From positions 1-64,000 of the forward strand of contig NZ_JBLWWF010000013.1 in NCBI RefSeq assembly GCF_048268085.1: a stretch of 64,000 nt of DNA. The letters are read 5' to 3'. The first letter of the stretch is position 1; every line of letters starts with the position of its first letter. This document shows positions 39,671 through 48,150 of this stretch, one piece after another. A program made the translations under genes and the position numbers. The DNA comes from Neptunicella sp048268085 (GTDB lineage: Bacteria; Pseudomonadota; Gammaproteobacteria; Enterobacterales; Alteromonadaceae). The notes under the pieces were generated by a model. It saw nothing but the letters and a program-made list of their open reading frames with translations, searched no databases and was not told where the DNA came from.

Positions 39671-40675
39671 TCACCGCCCATCCCCTTCCCATCTAAATAA
39701 CCACGCGCCGAGCCCCAAAAAGATAAAGGTCATTGCCAGCATGATCCAGATTTGTTGTTGCACATCGGCCAGAGTAGCACCGTCGGTCATAATCGCCCGA
39801 GCGGCACTCACCAACTGGGTCAAGGGTAAAAACTGGGCGAAAGTTTGCATTGCCGCAGGGGCACCTTCCAGTGAGAACCACACTCCAGATAACATCATCA
39901 TTGGCCAGCTAACCAGATTTAACAGGCCTCCGGTGAGTTCTTCACTGTGGCTGCGGGAGGCCATTAATAACCCCAAGGCAATCATGGCCGTCGCGCCCAA
40001 CGCCGCTACTATCAATAAATCCAGATAACTGCCCAACATATAAAAGTCGAACATCCAGTCACAGGCAATAAACACCCCGCCTGAAATCACCAGCACAATA
40101 AATAGTCGCGATAACACCTGCGCAGTTAAAAACTCGGCGGCATGTAACGGGGTCGCTTTTAGACGTTTAAGTACTGAACTTTTGCGATAACGAACGATCA
40201 CATAGCCCACCCCAAATAGGCAACTAAACATCATATTCATACCTAAAATGCCCGGTAACACCCAGTCCAGATAGCGGATTTCTCGTCCATCCAGCACTTC
40301 TCGCTGATAATCCGGTAAATCTCCTATTAATAGCTGTTCGGCAAAATATCCTTTAGGGGAGCTTTGATTAACCCAGTAGGTTTTGCTACTCGGTTCTACC
40401 AGTAAATCCAGACTATGCTGCTGTAATTTACGCTGGGCAAGGGCGCTATCCTGATAATCAACGTACTGCACATGTTCCAGCGTAAAAAAACGGCTCTGCT
40501 CGGGCGTGTCGCCCAATAAGCCGATTTTGTATTCGGCCCGACCATCGCCACTAAAAATAAAGGCAAAGCCAATCACCAACAGTAATGGGAACAGTAAATT
40601 CCAGCCTAATGAAGAACGATCACGGAAAAATTCCAGATTACGTGCCTTGAATATGGCCCAGAAACGTTTGCTCAT
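39671..40675 (-). CDS. ABC-2 type transporter permease
   Basis: A 334-residue inner membrane protein of the ABC-2 family. The first membrane helix (about 24-44) is followed by a ~100-residue periplasmic domain. A cluster of five helices (~135-325) follows, with the family's ABC2 signature region around TALIARL-like EELTGGLLNLVSWPMMMLSGVWF. With the ATPase encoded just upstream it should form an exporter of the NodJ/YadH/DrrB type. The ATG overlaps the ATPase stop (ATGA). The substrate is unknown. Confidence 0.88.
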   Translation of the reverse strand: MSKRFWAIFKARNLEFFRDRSSLGWNLLFPLLLVIGFAFIFSGDGRAEYKIGLLGDTPEQSRFFTLEHVQYVDYQDSALAQRKLQQHSLDLLVEPSSKTYWVNQSSPKGYFAEQLLIGDLPDYQREVLDGREIRYLDWVLPGILGMNMMFSCLFGVGYVIVRYRKSSVLKRLKATPLHAAEFLTAQVLSRLFIVLVISGGVFIACDWMFDFYMLGSYLDLLIVAALGATAMIALGLLMASRSHSEELTGGLLNLVSWPMMMLSGVWFSLEGAPAAMQTFAQFLPLTQLVSAARAIMTDGATLADVQQQIWIMLAMTFIFLGLGAWLFRWEGDGR

Positions 40676-41631
40676 GCTTTTACTCCTTCACCTTGCAAAC
40701 CGTGGCCGGTCAGTTTTAAAAATAAATCATCCAAATTCGCCGATTTAACGTGCAGCCCTTCCAGCAACACCGACTGTTCTACCAATAATTTAAGCGTTTG
40801 CTCCACATGATCGGTATTAATAAAATAATGCCCTTGTTCCAGACGGGGCTGACACTGGCTCAACACCTTCGCGGGCAAGTCTTGCTGGGGTAAACGGATC
40901 AACACACCTTTAAAATGTTCACTCAACAAGGCTTTGGGGGCGCCTCTGGCAATAATGCAGCCCTTATCCATAATGGCGATATCGTCACACAGCTGTTCTG
41001 CCTCATCCATATAATGGGTGGTTAAAACAATGGTTTTGCCCTGTTGTTTGATTTTGTTGATCAGATCCCAAAAATTACGCCGCGCATGGGGATCAAGTCC
41101 GGTAGTGGGTTCATCCAAAAATAAAATATCCGGATCATTCACTAGCGCCAAGGCCAGCAACAGCCGTTGTTTTTGCCCACCCGACAGCTTGCGATGATCC
41201 TGATTGGCAAAGTCATGTAAGTCACAAATATCCATCAGCTCGTCTTCAGACAAACTATGTTGATAAAAGCTGCGGAACAAGGTGAGACATTCACGACTGG
41301 TTAAAAAATCCTGCAATGCGGTATTTTGAAACTGAATACCGATTTTTTGGCTCATTTCCCGGCTCATCGGCTGGCCATAATAACGAATTTCACCACCATC
41401 AGGTTTGGATATACCCTCCATCATTTCAATAGTGGTGGTTTTACCGGCACCGTTTGGCCCTAATAGTCCAAAACAAATTCCAGCCGGCACTGTAAAGCTG
41501 ATGCCATCAACAGCTTTAATGCCTTTAAATGTTTTGAGTAAATCAGTGACCTGAATCATCACGTTTGTTGATGTCTTTTCGGTTAATTCTGCCTGCATTG
41601 ATACAATCCGGTGGCGGTTTATGTTTTCCAT
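40672..41631 (-). CDS. ABC transporter ATP-binding protein
   Basis: A 319-residue ATPase of the CcmA/NatA/DrrA class. Walker A is GPNGAGKTTT, the Q-loop region is IGIQFQNTALQDFLTSRE, the signature is LSGGQKQRLLLALAL, Walker B is DILFLDEPTTGLDP and the switch His lies in TTHYMDEAE. A ~80-residue DrrA-like C-terminal extension follows the nucleotide domain. The start is uncertain: ATG at 41631, 41598 and 41559 are all possible, and only the part from about MIQVTDLLKTFKG is needed for the fold. It pairs with the downstream permease by 4-nt overlap and is divergent from rsmE. Confidence 0.9.
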   Translation of the reverse strand: MENINRHRIVSMQAELTEKTSTNVMIQVTDLLKTFKGIKAVDGISFTVPAGICFGLLGPNGAGKTTTIEMMEGISKPDGGEIRYYGQPMSREMSQKIGIQFQNTALQDFLTSRECLTLFRSFYQHSLSEDELMDICDLHDFANQDHRKLSGGQKQRLLLALALVNDPDILFLDEPTTGLDPHARRNFWDLINKIKQQGKTIVLTTHYMDEAEQLCDDIAIMDKGCIIARGAPKALLSEHFKGVLIRLPQQDLPAKVLSQCQPRLEQGHYFINTDHVEQTLKLLVEQSVLLEGLHVKSANLDDLFLKLTGHGLQGEGVKA

Positions 41632-41687
41632 ACTCTATCGGGCTGATACCATAAGTGCCACAGAATATTGTAAGCGGTATTGTCAAA

Positions 41688-42416
41688 TTGCGAGTTCCCA
41701 GAATTTATCATCCCGATCTACTTAGCGTAGACAGCGACATTCCATTAACCAGTGAAGCCACCAACCATTTGGCTAACGTATTGCGCTTAAAAAACGGTCA
41801 TCCCATCGTGTTATTTAATGGCGATGGCAACGACTATCCCGCCGAGCTTGTTGAGGTGGGCAAGCGTAAAGTTATAGCTCGTGTGGATGCCAAAATCAGC
41901 CTTAACCTTGAGTCTCCCCTTAGTATTCATTTGGGTCAGGGCATTTCCAAAGGCGATAGAATGGATTTTGTGCTGCAAAAATCGGTGGAATTGGGCGTGA
42001 CGGAGATTACCCCACTGATTACCGAACGTTGTAATGTCAAATTGAATGACGAACGCTGGCTTAAAAAACATCAGCAATGGCAAAAGATTATCATCGGAGC
42101 CTGTGAACAATCAGGACGGAATATTGTGCCCAAGCTGCATTTACCCTTAACGCTGGCCGAATGGTCAACCCAATCCACCAATCAGTTCCGTTTGACATTA
42201 CATCCCAAAGCTGAAAAACGGATTAGTCAATTAAGGCTTAATCATCATGGTGTGCGGTTATTAATTGGACCGGAAGGCGGTCTTAGTGATCAGGAAATAT
42301 ATCAAACTCAAGAAAACGGTTTTGAATCGGTGCTATTAGGCCCGCGCATATTACGCACTGAAACGGCCGCGCTAGCCACGATTACCGCATTACAAAGTTT
42401 GTTTGGAGATTTATAA
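41688..42416 (+). CDS. rsmE: 16S rRNA (uracil-1498-N3)-methyltransferase
   Basis: RsmE methylates U1498 of 16S rRNA with SAM. The SPOUT trefoil-knot motifs are present: LIGPEGGLSDQEI and LGPRILRTETAALATI. The start chosen is TTG at 41688 so that the protein begins like E. coli RsmE (M-R-V-P-R-I-Y-H-P). This gives 242 residues against 243. A GTG at 41655 would add 11 unrelated residues. A cupin gene starts directly after the stop. Confidence 0.92.
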   Translation: MRVPRIYHPDLLSVDSDIPLTSEATNHLANVLRLKNGHPIVLFNGDGNDYPAELVEVGKRKVIARVDAKISLNLESPLSIHLGQGISKGDRMDFVLQKSVELGVTEITPLITERCNVKLNDERWLKKHQQWQKIIIGACEQSGRNIVPKLHLPLTLAEWSTQSTNQFRLTLHPKAEKRISQLRLNHHGVRLLIGPEGGLSDQEIYQTQENGFESVLLGPRILRTETAALATITALQSLFGDL

Positions 42417-42728
42417 ATGAAAGTCATCCGTAGCAGAGAGTTTACCGCGGATAAAGCATGGGGTGCGTTAGACATTGCTAATATCAATGGAGTAACCACC
42501 CGTTTACATTGGACGGATCAACCTTATCAATGGCATATCAATGATGGCGAAGAAGTGTTTGCCGTATTGGATGGTGAAGTGAATATGCACTATAAACAGG
42601 ATGGTCAGGAAAATAAGGCATTACTGCAAAGCGGTGATGTATTTTATGCCTCAGTCGGCACTGAGCATGTCGCCAAACCTGTCGGTGTCGCACGAATATT
42701 AGTGATTGAAAAAGAAGGCAGTATTTAG
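42417..42728 (+). CDS. Small cupin-domain protein
   Basis: A 103-residue single-domain cupin. The two motifs are recognisable in PYQWHINDGEEVFAVLDGEVN and in GDVFYASVGTEHVAKP, with His and Glu positions for metal binding. The ATG abuts the rsmE stop, so translation is probably coupled. Ligand and reaction are unknown; small cupins of this size act as enzymes, sensors or storage proteins. Confidence 0.8.
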   Translation: MKVIRSREFTADKAWGALDIANINGVTTRLHWTDQPYQWHINDGEEVFAVLDGEVNMHYKQDGQENKALLQSGDVFYASVGTEHVAKPVGVARILVIEKEGSI

Positions 42729-42823
42729 CGCTGTTTAACACCCGATACTTGATTTTCTGATAGTTAACACCACTTTATAGTCAAGCACTTAGGTTAAATC
42801 ATTCCGCCCACAGGGGACATATT

Positions 42824-43774
42824 TTGACAATTAAACTCGGCATCGTAATGGATCCTATTCAATCCATTAATATTAAAAAAGACACCAGTTTTGCCATGCT
42901 GCTCGAAGCGCAGCAACGTGGGTATCAAATTCAGTACATGGAAATGGGGGATTTGTATCTGGACAATGGCAAACCGATGGCGACCATGCGTGAACTCAGC
43001 GTTCAGTCAGATGCCGAGCATTGGTTTGATTTAGGTCAGCCATGCCAGCAAAGTCTAGCCGAATTAGATGTAATCCTGATGCGTAAAGATCCACCGGTGG
43101 ATAACGAGTTTATTTATGCCACGCAAATGTTCGAATTGGCCGAACAGGCTGGCACCTTGGTGGTGAACAAAGCGCAAAGCTTACGGGATTGTAACGAAAA
43201 ATTATTTACCTCATGGTTCCCACAGTTTATTCCACCTACCCTGGTGACTCGTAATAGTGCGTTGATCCGCGAATTTCATCAACAACATCAGGATATTATT
43301 TGTAAACCACTGGATGGGATGGGCGGCAGTTCAATTTTTCGGGTCAAGGAAGATGGCAATAATCTGGGTGTCATCATCGAAACCCTGACCGAACTCGGCC
43401 AGCGTTATGCCATGTTCCAACGTTTTGTGCCCGAAATTAAAGACGGTGACAAACGCGTTTTAGTTGTCGATGGCGAAGTCATCCCTTACGCACTTGCACG
43501 CTTGCCCACCAAAGGGGAGAACAGAGGAAACCTGGCCGCTGGCGGCAGTGGACGCCCACAACCAATTAGTGAATCTGACCGCAAAATTGCTGAGGCCATT
43601 GGCCCAACATTAGTCGAAAAAGGACTGTTATTTGTCGGCCTGGATATTATTGGCGATCGGCTGACAGAAATTAATGTCACCAGTCCCACCTGTGTACGTG
43701 AGATAGAGGCCGCTTATCCGGTCAGTATTACGGGTAAACTTTTCGATGCTATCGAAAAACGAGTCAAGGCGTAA
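42824..43774 (+). CDS. gshB: Glutathione synthetase
   Basis: Joins gamma-glutamylcysteine and glycine using ATP. It is 316 residues, as in E. coli. The N-terminal KLGIVMDPIQSINIKKDTSF is the typical GshB opening. The ATP-grasp part contains KPLDGMGGSSIFRV and RGNLAAGGSGRPQPI, and the end carries DIIGDRLTEINVTSPTCVRE. The start is TTG at 42824 with AGGGGA 7 nt before it. It heads the conserved gshB-yqgE-ruvX block. Confidence 0.97.
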   Translation: MTIKLGIVMDPIQSINIKKDTSFAMLLEAQQRGYQIQYMEMGDLYLDNGKPMATMRELSVQSDAEHWFDLGQPCQQSLAELDVILMRKDPPVDNEFIYATQMFELAEQAGTLVVNKAQSLRDCNEKLFTSWFPQFIPPTLVTRNSALIREFHQQHQDIICKPLDGMGGSSIFRVKEDGNNLGVIIETLTELGQRYAMFQRFVPEIKDGDKRVLVVDGEVIPYALARLPTKGENRGNLAAGGSGRPQPISESDRKIAEAIGPTLVEKGLLFVGLDIIGDRLTEINVTSPTCVREIEAAYPVSITGKLFDAIEKRVKA

Positions 43775-43805
43775 TCGCCCGTTAACCATTAAGCAGGCAG
43801 AATCT

Positions 43806-44366
43806 ATGCAAAACAGTCTTGAGAACCATTTTTTAATTGCTATGCCCAGTTTACAGGATCCCTATTTCAGCCGTTCGCTGACCTTTATCTGTGAGCATAA
43901 TGAGCATGGGGCAATGGGAATTATCATCAATCAACCGGCCGGGATGACCCTCAAAGAGTTGTTAACACTGACTAACATCGAAAATCCAATCGACGAAAAG
44001 AAAGGCGAAAATATTGTGGTCGCAGGTGGCCCTGTGGGTAAAGATCGCGGGTTTATTTTGCATACTCCGCAACCGGGATACAGCTCAAGTATGGCGGTGA
44101 GTTCAGAAATTATGGTGACCACTTCAAAAGATATTCTGGAAAATCTGGCCACAGATAACGCGCCGGAAAAATCGGTAGTCGCATTAGGTTACGCCGGTTG
44201 GGGAGCCGGCCAACTCGAGCAGGAAATTCAAGAAAACTCCTGGTTGGTCATCGAGTCTGATGCCGAATTATTGTTCGATGTACCTATTCATAAAAAATGG
44301 GAATCGGCGGTACATAAATTAGGTATCGATATTTGGCAACTGGCGCCAGGTGCCGGCCATGCGTAG
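43806..44366 (+). CDS. yqgE: YqgE/AlgH family protein
   Basis: A 186-residue protein of the UPF0301/AlgH family (E. coli YqgE, 187). Conserved stretches are NHFLIAMPSLQDPYFSRSLT, NEHGAMGIIINQP, VVAGGPVGKDRGFILH and ALGYAGWGAGQLEQEI. The start is ATG at 43806 with AGGCAG as SD; an upstream in-frame ATG overlaps gshB. The molecular function is unsettled. The conserved position between gshB and ruvX supports the call. Confidence 0.95.
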   Translation: MQNSLENHFLIAMPSLQDPYFSRSLTFICEHNEHGAMGIIINQPAGMTLKELLTLTNIENPIDEKKGENIVVAGGPVGKDRGFILHTPQPGYSSSMAVSSEIMVTTSKDILENLATDNAPEKSVVALGYAGWGAGQLEQEIQENSWLVIESDAELLFDVPIHKKWESAVHKLGIDIWQLAPGAGHA

Positions 44367-44375
44367 AACATCATT

Positions 44376-44795
44376 ATGAGTATGCAAACACTGTTGGGGT
44401 TTGATTTTGGTACAAAAAGTATCGGTGTGGCTGTGGGTCAACAAATCACGGCTACCGCTGCGCCCTTAGAAGCCCTTAAAGCGCAGGATGGAATACCTGA
44501 CTGGGCTGAAGTGGAAAAAATCTTCAATGAATGGCAGCCTTCGGGAATTGTGGTGGGATTACCGTTGAATATGGACGGTACCAACCAACATACAACCTTT
44601 GCGGCAAAGAAGTTTGCCAATCGCCTCCATGCCCGCTTTAAAGTGCCAGTTGAAACCTGTGATGAACGCCTGACCACGGCGGATGCCAAATCCCGATTAT
44701 TTGAGCTGGGCGGTTATAAAAAACTCACCAAAGGTAAAATTGATAGTGTGTCAGCCTGTTTAATTCTGGAAAGCTGGATGGAAAACCAATATTAA
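44376..44795 (+). CDS. ruvX: Holliday junction resolvase-like protein / pre-16S rRNA nuclease
   Basis: A 139-residue YqgF/RuvX protein with an RNase H fold, matching E. coli (138). The N-terminal LLGFDFGTKSIGVAVGQ holds the first catalytic Asp, GIVVGLPLNMDG and ETCDERLTTADA the following acidic residue, and the C-terminal KGKIDSVSACLIL the last. In E. coli YqgF is needed for 5' maturation of 16S rRNA. It starts 9 nt after yqgE. Confidence 0.95.
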   Translation: MSMQTLLGFDFGTKSIGVAVGQQITATAAPLEALKAQDGIPDWAEVEKIFNEWQPSGIVVGLPLNMDGTNQHTTFAAKKFANRLHARFKVPVETCDERLTTADAKSRLFELGGYKKLTKGKIDSVSACLILESWMENQY

Positions 44796-44938
44796 CCCAC
44801 ACTAAATTTCGTAATTCAGGCCAACAGTCGGCAAGTAAAAAGTAATCAGTCCGCTTGATTTCTTGACCATATACAACAATATTTACAGTCTGTTCCCGTC
44901 TACTTCCAGTGCTATCAGTTGCGTTGTTTGGATCGCCA

Positions 44939-46117
44939 ATGATAAAAATAATTTCCATCGAAAATCTGCTCCCCGGTATGTACGTTACCCGGATCACTCA
45001 ACCTCAACAACGTATCAAAGTCACCTCAACAGGTCTGGTTAAAACAGCTACAGCCATCAAGGCATTGCAAGACCGGGGGATCACCGAGTTAGAAATCGAT
45101 TTGGCAAAAAGTATTCATACGGTTCAAGAATCAGACCCACCATCACTTCCTTTATCCGATCAGGTCTTAACCACTTTTGGCCAGCAAGTAGAGCAAACAT
45201 TGGAACTTTATGAACAAACCAAAAGTATCCATAGCAAAATTATTCAACGTATCAACAAAAACCGATATGCCAATATTGCCGATGTGCATGATTTAACCAA
45301 CAAGATCATCGATAACGTATTTGAATCTGAAGAAGCCACCAGAGTAGTCACTCAAATTCGCCAAGTAGATGAATACCTTATCGAACATAGCGTCAATTGC
45401 TCGATATTGATGGCCTTATTTGCCCGCTATTTGAATTTTGATCAACAAAGCATCCATCAGTTAGCGGTTGGTGCCTTGCTGATGGATATTGGCATGGCTA
45501 AGGTCCCCTTATTAGTGGTACAAAAACGTGGAGCATTATCGGCGAAAGAAACCCGGCAAATGGAAGGACATGTAGATTTTGCCGCAGACGTGGCAGAACA
45601 GTCAGGTTGTATGAGCCAGGTCAGCATCGATGTGATAACGCACCATCATGAACGTCTGGATGGGTCCGGTTATCCTGATGGATTAATCGGTGAACATGTC
45701 TCTGTTTATGCTAGGATGGCTGCCATCGTCGATACATACGATTCTCTAACCGCCAAACGCCCTTATCGGGACGCAATGACGCCAGCGGCGGCACTCAGTT
45801 TTATGATGGAAAATGAAAAACAAAAAATGGATGTTGAACTGATGGAAAAATTTGCCAAATGTATTAATTTATACCCCGTTGGCTCGGTGGTAAAACTGCA
45901 AAGTGGCAAATTAGCCATGGTATTACGCGCTAATCAATACCCCCCCTCCTCGCCCATGGTGATGAGCTTTTATGATATTCAAAAGAACTGCCATGAAAGC
46001 ATTCAACAAATTGACTTATCTCAATCTGAAGACGCTATCGTATCGAGTATTTTGCCTGAAGACTTCAATCTGAATATGCTGGATTTTTTTAAGCAGGCGT
46101 TGGTTAATCATGCGTAA
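44939..46117 (+). CDS. DUF3391/HD-GYP protein with altered HD motif
   Basis: A 392-residue putative c-di-GMP phosphodiesterase. Residues ~1-60 form a DUF3391 domain (LLPGMYVTRIT, STGLV, ELEID). Residues ~130-320 are HD-GYP: His150 in EHSVN, then LMDIGMAK (182-189) where active enzymes have LHDIGK-like, and HHHERLDGSGYP (235-246). The metal-ligand His of the HD pair is Met182, so activity is doubtful while c-di-GMP binding may persist. The start chosen is ATG at 44939; the frame also offers GTG at 44909. Its N-terminal domain is homologous to that of the convergent gspB product. Confidence 0.85.
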   Translation: MIKIISIENLLPGMYVTRITQPQQRIKVTSTGLVKTATAIKALQDRGITELEIDLAKSIHTVQESDPPSLPLSDQVLTTFGQQVEQTLELYEQTKSIHSKIIQRINKNRYANIADVHDLTNKIIDNVFESEEATRVVTQIRQVDEYLIEHSVNCSILMALFARYLNFDQQSIHQLAVGALLMDIGMAKVPLLVVQKRGALSAKETRQMEGHVDFAADVAEQSGCMSQVSIDVITHHHERLDGSGYPDGLIGEHVSVYARMAAIVDTYDSLTAKRPYRDAMTPAAALSFMMENEKQKMDVELMEKFAKCINLYPVGSVVKLQSGKLAMVLRANQYPPSSPMVMSFYDIQKNCHESIQQIDLSQSEDAIVSSILPEDFNLNMLDFFKQALVNHA

Positions 46118-46135
46118 CCGACAACGACCTAATAT

Positions 46136-47095
46136 TTACCAGTCAGTTAAGGCGTTCATGCTAAATTGTTGTCCTTTGTAGTTAAGGATTACCTGTTGCG
46201 GAGTGATCCGTTCCAGCTGCAAATTCTGATTAATCCATTCCCCTTCGTGTATTTCTGCGCCATTTAGGGTGACCCAACGCTCTTGTGGCTCGGAGGCGTA
46301 CATATGGGCGGAAAACGACATTGCAGGTAATTCTTTCAATACCCAGGCAGGGAGTTGGTCAATACGCGGAACATCGACTTTTTCTGGCTCGGGTATTGCT
46401 GGATCTTCAGCGATTTTAGTGCTGCCCACTTCGGCCACTGCCTGACTAAACTTTTCAAGTAGTTCCGGTGATATTTGCTGTGCTTTTGGCTCAGGTTTGG
46501 CGGGCGGAATGTTACCGGTAGGCGACTGAACTGCAACTGACATATCCTGCTCAGATTGGGTTGATTGGGGTTCAGTTGCTAATGCAGGTGCGGGTTGTTG
46601 ATCTTTTACACTTGGTGCCGGTGACTGAGGCGCTACCAACGCAGCAGGTGGCACATGACTGACGGCAAACATCGATGACCATTTATCCACTGTCGCCGCT
46701 GTCCAGCCTAAACCTGCTCCACCCGCCAACACAATCAATACCATCAAGGTACGCTGTCCATAGTATTGCCACACAGAAGGCAATGCGGCTATTGAGGGTA
46801 AAAACAAGCTGCGATTAAATTGTTCTGACATGCTGTTATCGACGCTGTTCTGTTTGCCTTGCTGGGTTTGCATTAACAGCGACTGCATTGGGGATGAACT
46901 TGGCTGAGGAGAGTCCAATTCAACGGTTTGCGCAGGGTCTATTTCCAGCCGTTGCACTCCCATTTCCATTAATCCCAATACCATTTCCTGACTGGATACC
47001 AAACCGGATTTACGGATTTTGACCGGGCCATTTTGAGCGGTAATTTGTACGATCACCATCCCCGGTTTTAACTGGTTAATATCGATATTAGCCAT
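46136..47095 (-). CDS. gspB: GspB-like protein with N-terminal DUF3391-like domain
   Basis: A 319-residue inner membrane protein. Residues ~2-60 (LKPGMVIVQIT, KSGLVSSQ, RLEIDPA) align with the DUF3391 domain of the neighbouring HD-GYP protein. A membrane helix spans about 117-135, followed by a P/Q/A/S-rich periplasmic linker. The C-terminal ~75 residues match the type II secretion GspB domain (AWVLKELPAMSFSAHMYASE...LERITPQQVILNYKGQQF). GspA/GspB help insert the secretin ring through peptidoglycan. The start is ATG at 47095, overlapping the end of gspA by 8 nt. The N-terminal domain is an unusual fusion for GspB. Confidence 0.82.
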   Translation of the reverse strand: MANIDINQLKPGMVIVQITAQNGPVKIRKSGLVSSQEMVLGLMEMGVQRLEIDPAQTVELDSPQPSSSPMQSLLMQTQQGKQNSVDNSMSEQFNRSLFLPSIAALPSVWQYYGQRTLMVLIVLAGGAGLGWTAATVDKWSSMFAVSHVPPAALVAPQSPAPSVKDQQPAPALATEPQSTQSEQDMSVAVQSPTGNIPPAKPEPKAQQISPELLEKFSQAVAEVGSTKIAEDPAIPEPEKVDVPRIDQLPAWVLKELPAMSFSAHMYASEPQERWVTLNGAEIHEGEWINQNLQLERITPQQVILNYKGQQFSMNALTDW

Positions 47096-47999
47096 AGATA
47101 TTACCCGCCCAAAAACCAATAACTAACGCAACACTAAATAGGCCAAGTAACATCATTCCCCATGACTTTCCCTGCCGTTGCTTCACCACATCGTCCCCCA
47201 GAATTTGTCCTGCAGCGGCTAAAAAAATGTGCCGACGTACCATCACATCCTGCCGGGTGAAGGCAAGGGTCAAGGCCCTGTCACACAGCAAGTTAATCAC
47301 TCTGGGAATGCCTCCGGTAATGTTATACACCGCTCGCAGCGTTGCCTTACTAAATATTGCCACATCACCACTGGCCACACTAAGGCGATGGCTAATGTAC
47401 GCCTTGACTTCACCCGCGGACAATGGCAATAAATGATAGCGGGCAGTAATACGTTGGGCTAACTGCCGCAACTCATTACGTTTGAGTAACATTTGTAATT
47501 CAGGCTGGCCGATCAATACGACTTTAAGCAATTTTTCACGATTGGTTTCCAGATTAGTTAATAACCGTAATTGTTCTAATACCTCGGGCAATAAATGCTG
47601 AGCCTCATCGACAATCAGCACCGTGCTGGTGCCTTGCTGATGATTGGCTGCCAACTTGGATAAAATCAGATCGGTAAAATATTTTAAGCTCTGCTTGTCA
47701 TGCTGATAGTCGACGCCTAATTCATCACAAACCGTGGCCAGTAATTCGAGTGCTGACAAGGTAGGATTCAGGATCATCGCCACTTGTGTATTATCGGGCA
47801 ATTGTTGCAATAGTTTGCGTGATACCGTGGTTTTACCGGTACCCACTTCGCCAGTTAGCATCACAAAACCACCACTTTCCCGCAGGCCAAAAGTAAGGTG
47901 CGCCAGCGCCTCTTTATGACGCGGACTCATATACAAATAGTCGGGATTCGGGGCAATAGAAAAAGGATTATCCGTTAATCCAAAATAATTCAGATACAT
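47088..47999 (-). CDS. gspA: GspA/ExeA-like AAA ATPase
   Basis: A 303-residue ATPase. Walker A is GEVGTGKTT (50-58) and Walker B is TVLIVDEAQHL, with sensor segment LRLLTNLET and arginine-rich QRITARYHLLPL. A membrane helix at about 279-299 ends the protein. ExeA of Aeromonas continues with a periplasmic peptidoglycan-binding domain; that part is absent here. The start chosen is ATG at 47999 (MYLNYFGLTDNPFSI, the usual opening); an earlier in-frame ATG is less likely. It is coupled with gspB by overlap and divergent from cca. Confidence 0.88.
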   Translation of the reverse strand: MYLNYFGLTDNPFSIAPNPDYLYMSPRHKEALAHLTFGLRESGGFVMLTGEVGTGKTTVSRKLLQQLPDNTQVAMILNPTLSALELLATVCDELGVDYQHDKQSLKYFTDLILSKLAANHQQGTSTVLIVDEAQHLLPEVLEQLRLLTNLETNREKLLKVVLIGQPELQMLLKRNELRQLAQRITARYHLLPLSAGEVKAYISHRLSVASGDVAIFSKATLRAVYNITGGIPRVINLLCDRALTLAFTRQDVMVRRHIFLAAAGQILGDDVVKQRQGKSWGMMLLGLFSVALVIGFWAGNIYG

Positions 48000-48150
48000 A
48001 ACACTCGATTTTACAGCGCTGATTAGACGAAAGAGCATCAAACTAACCAGTTAACTGCTCTAAGTCAAAAGCATAAATGTAAATCTGTGTCGCATGCGGC
48101 ATAATAACCAGTACGAATTCCGTGATAAAACATTAAATAACCACAATCAA

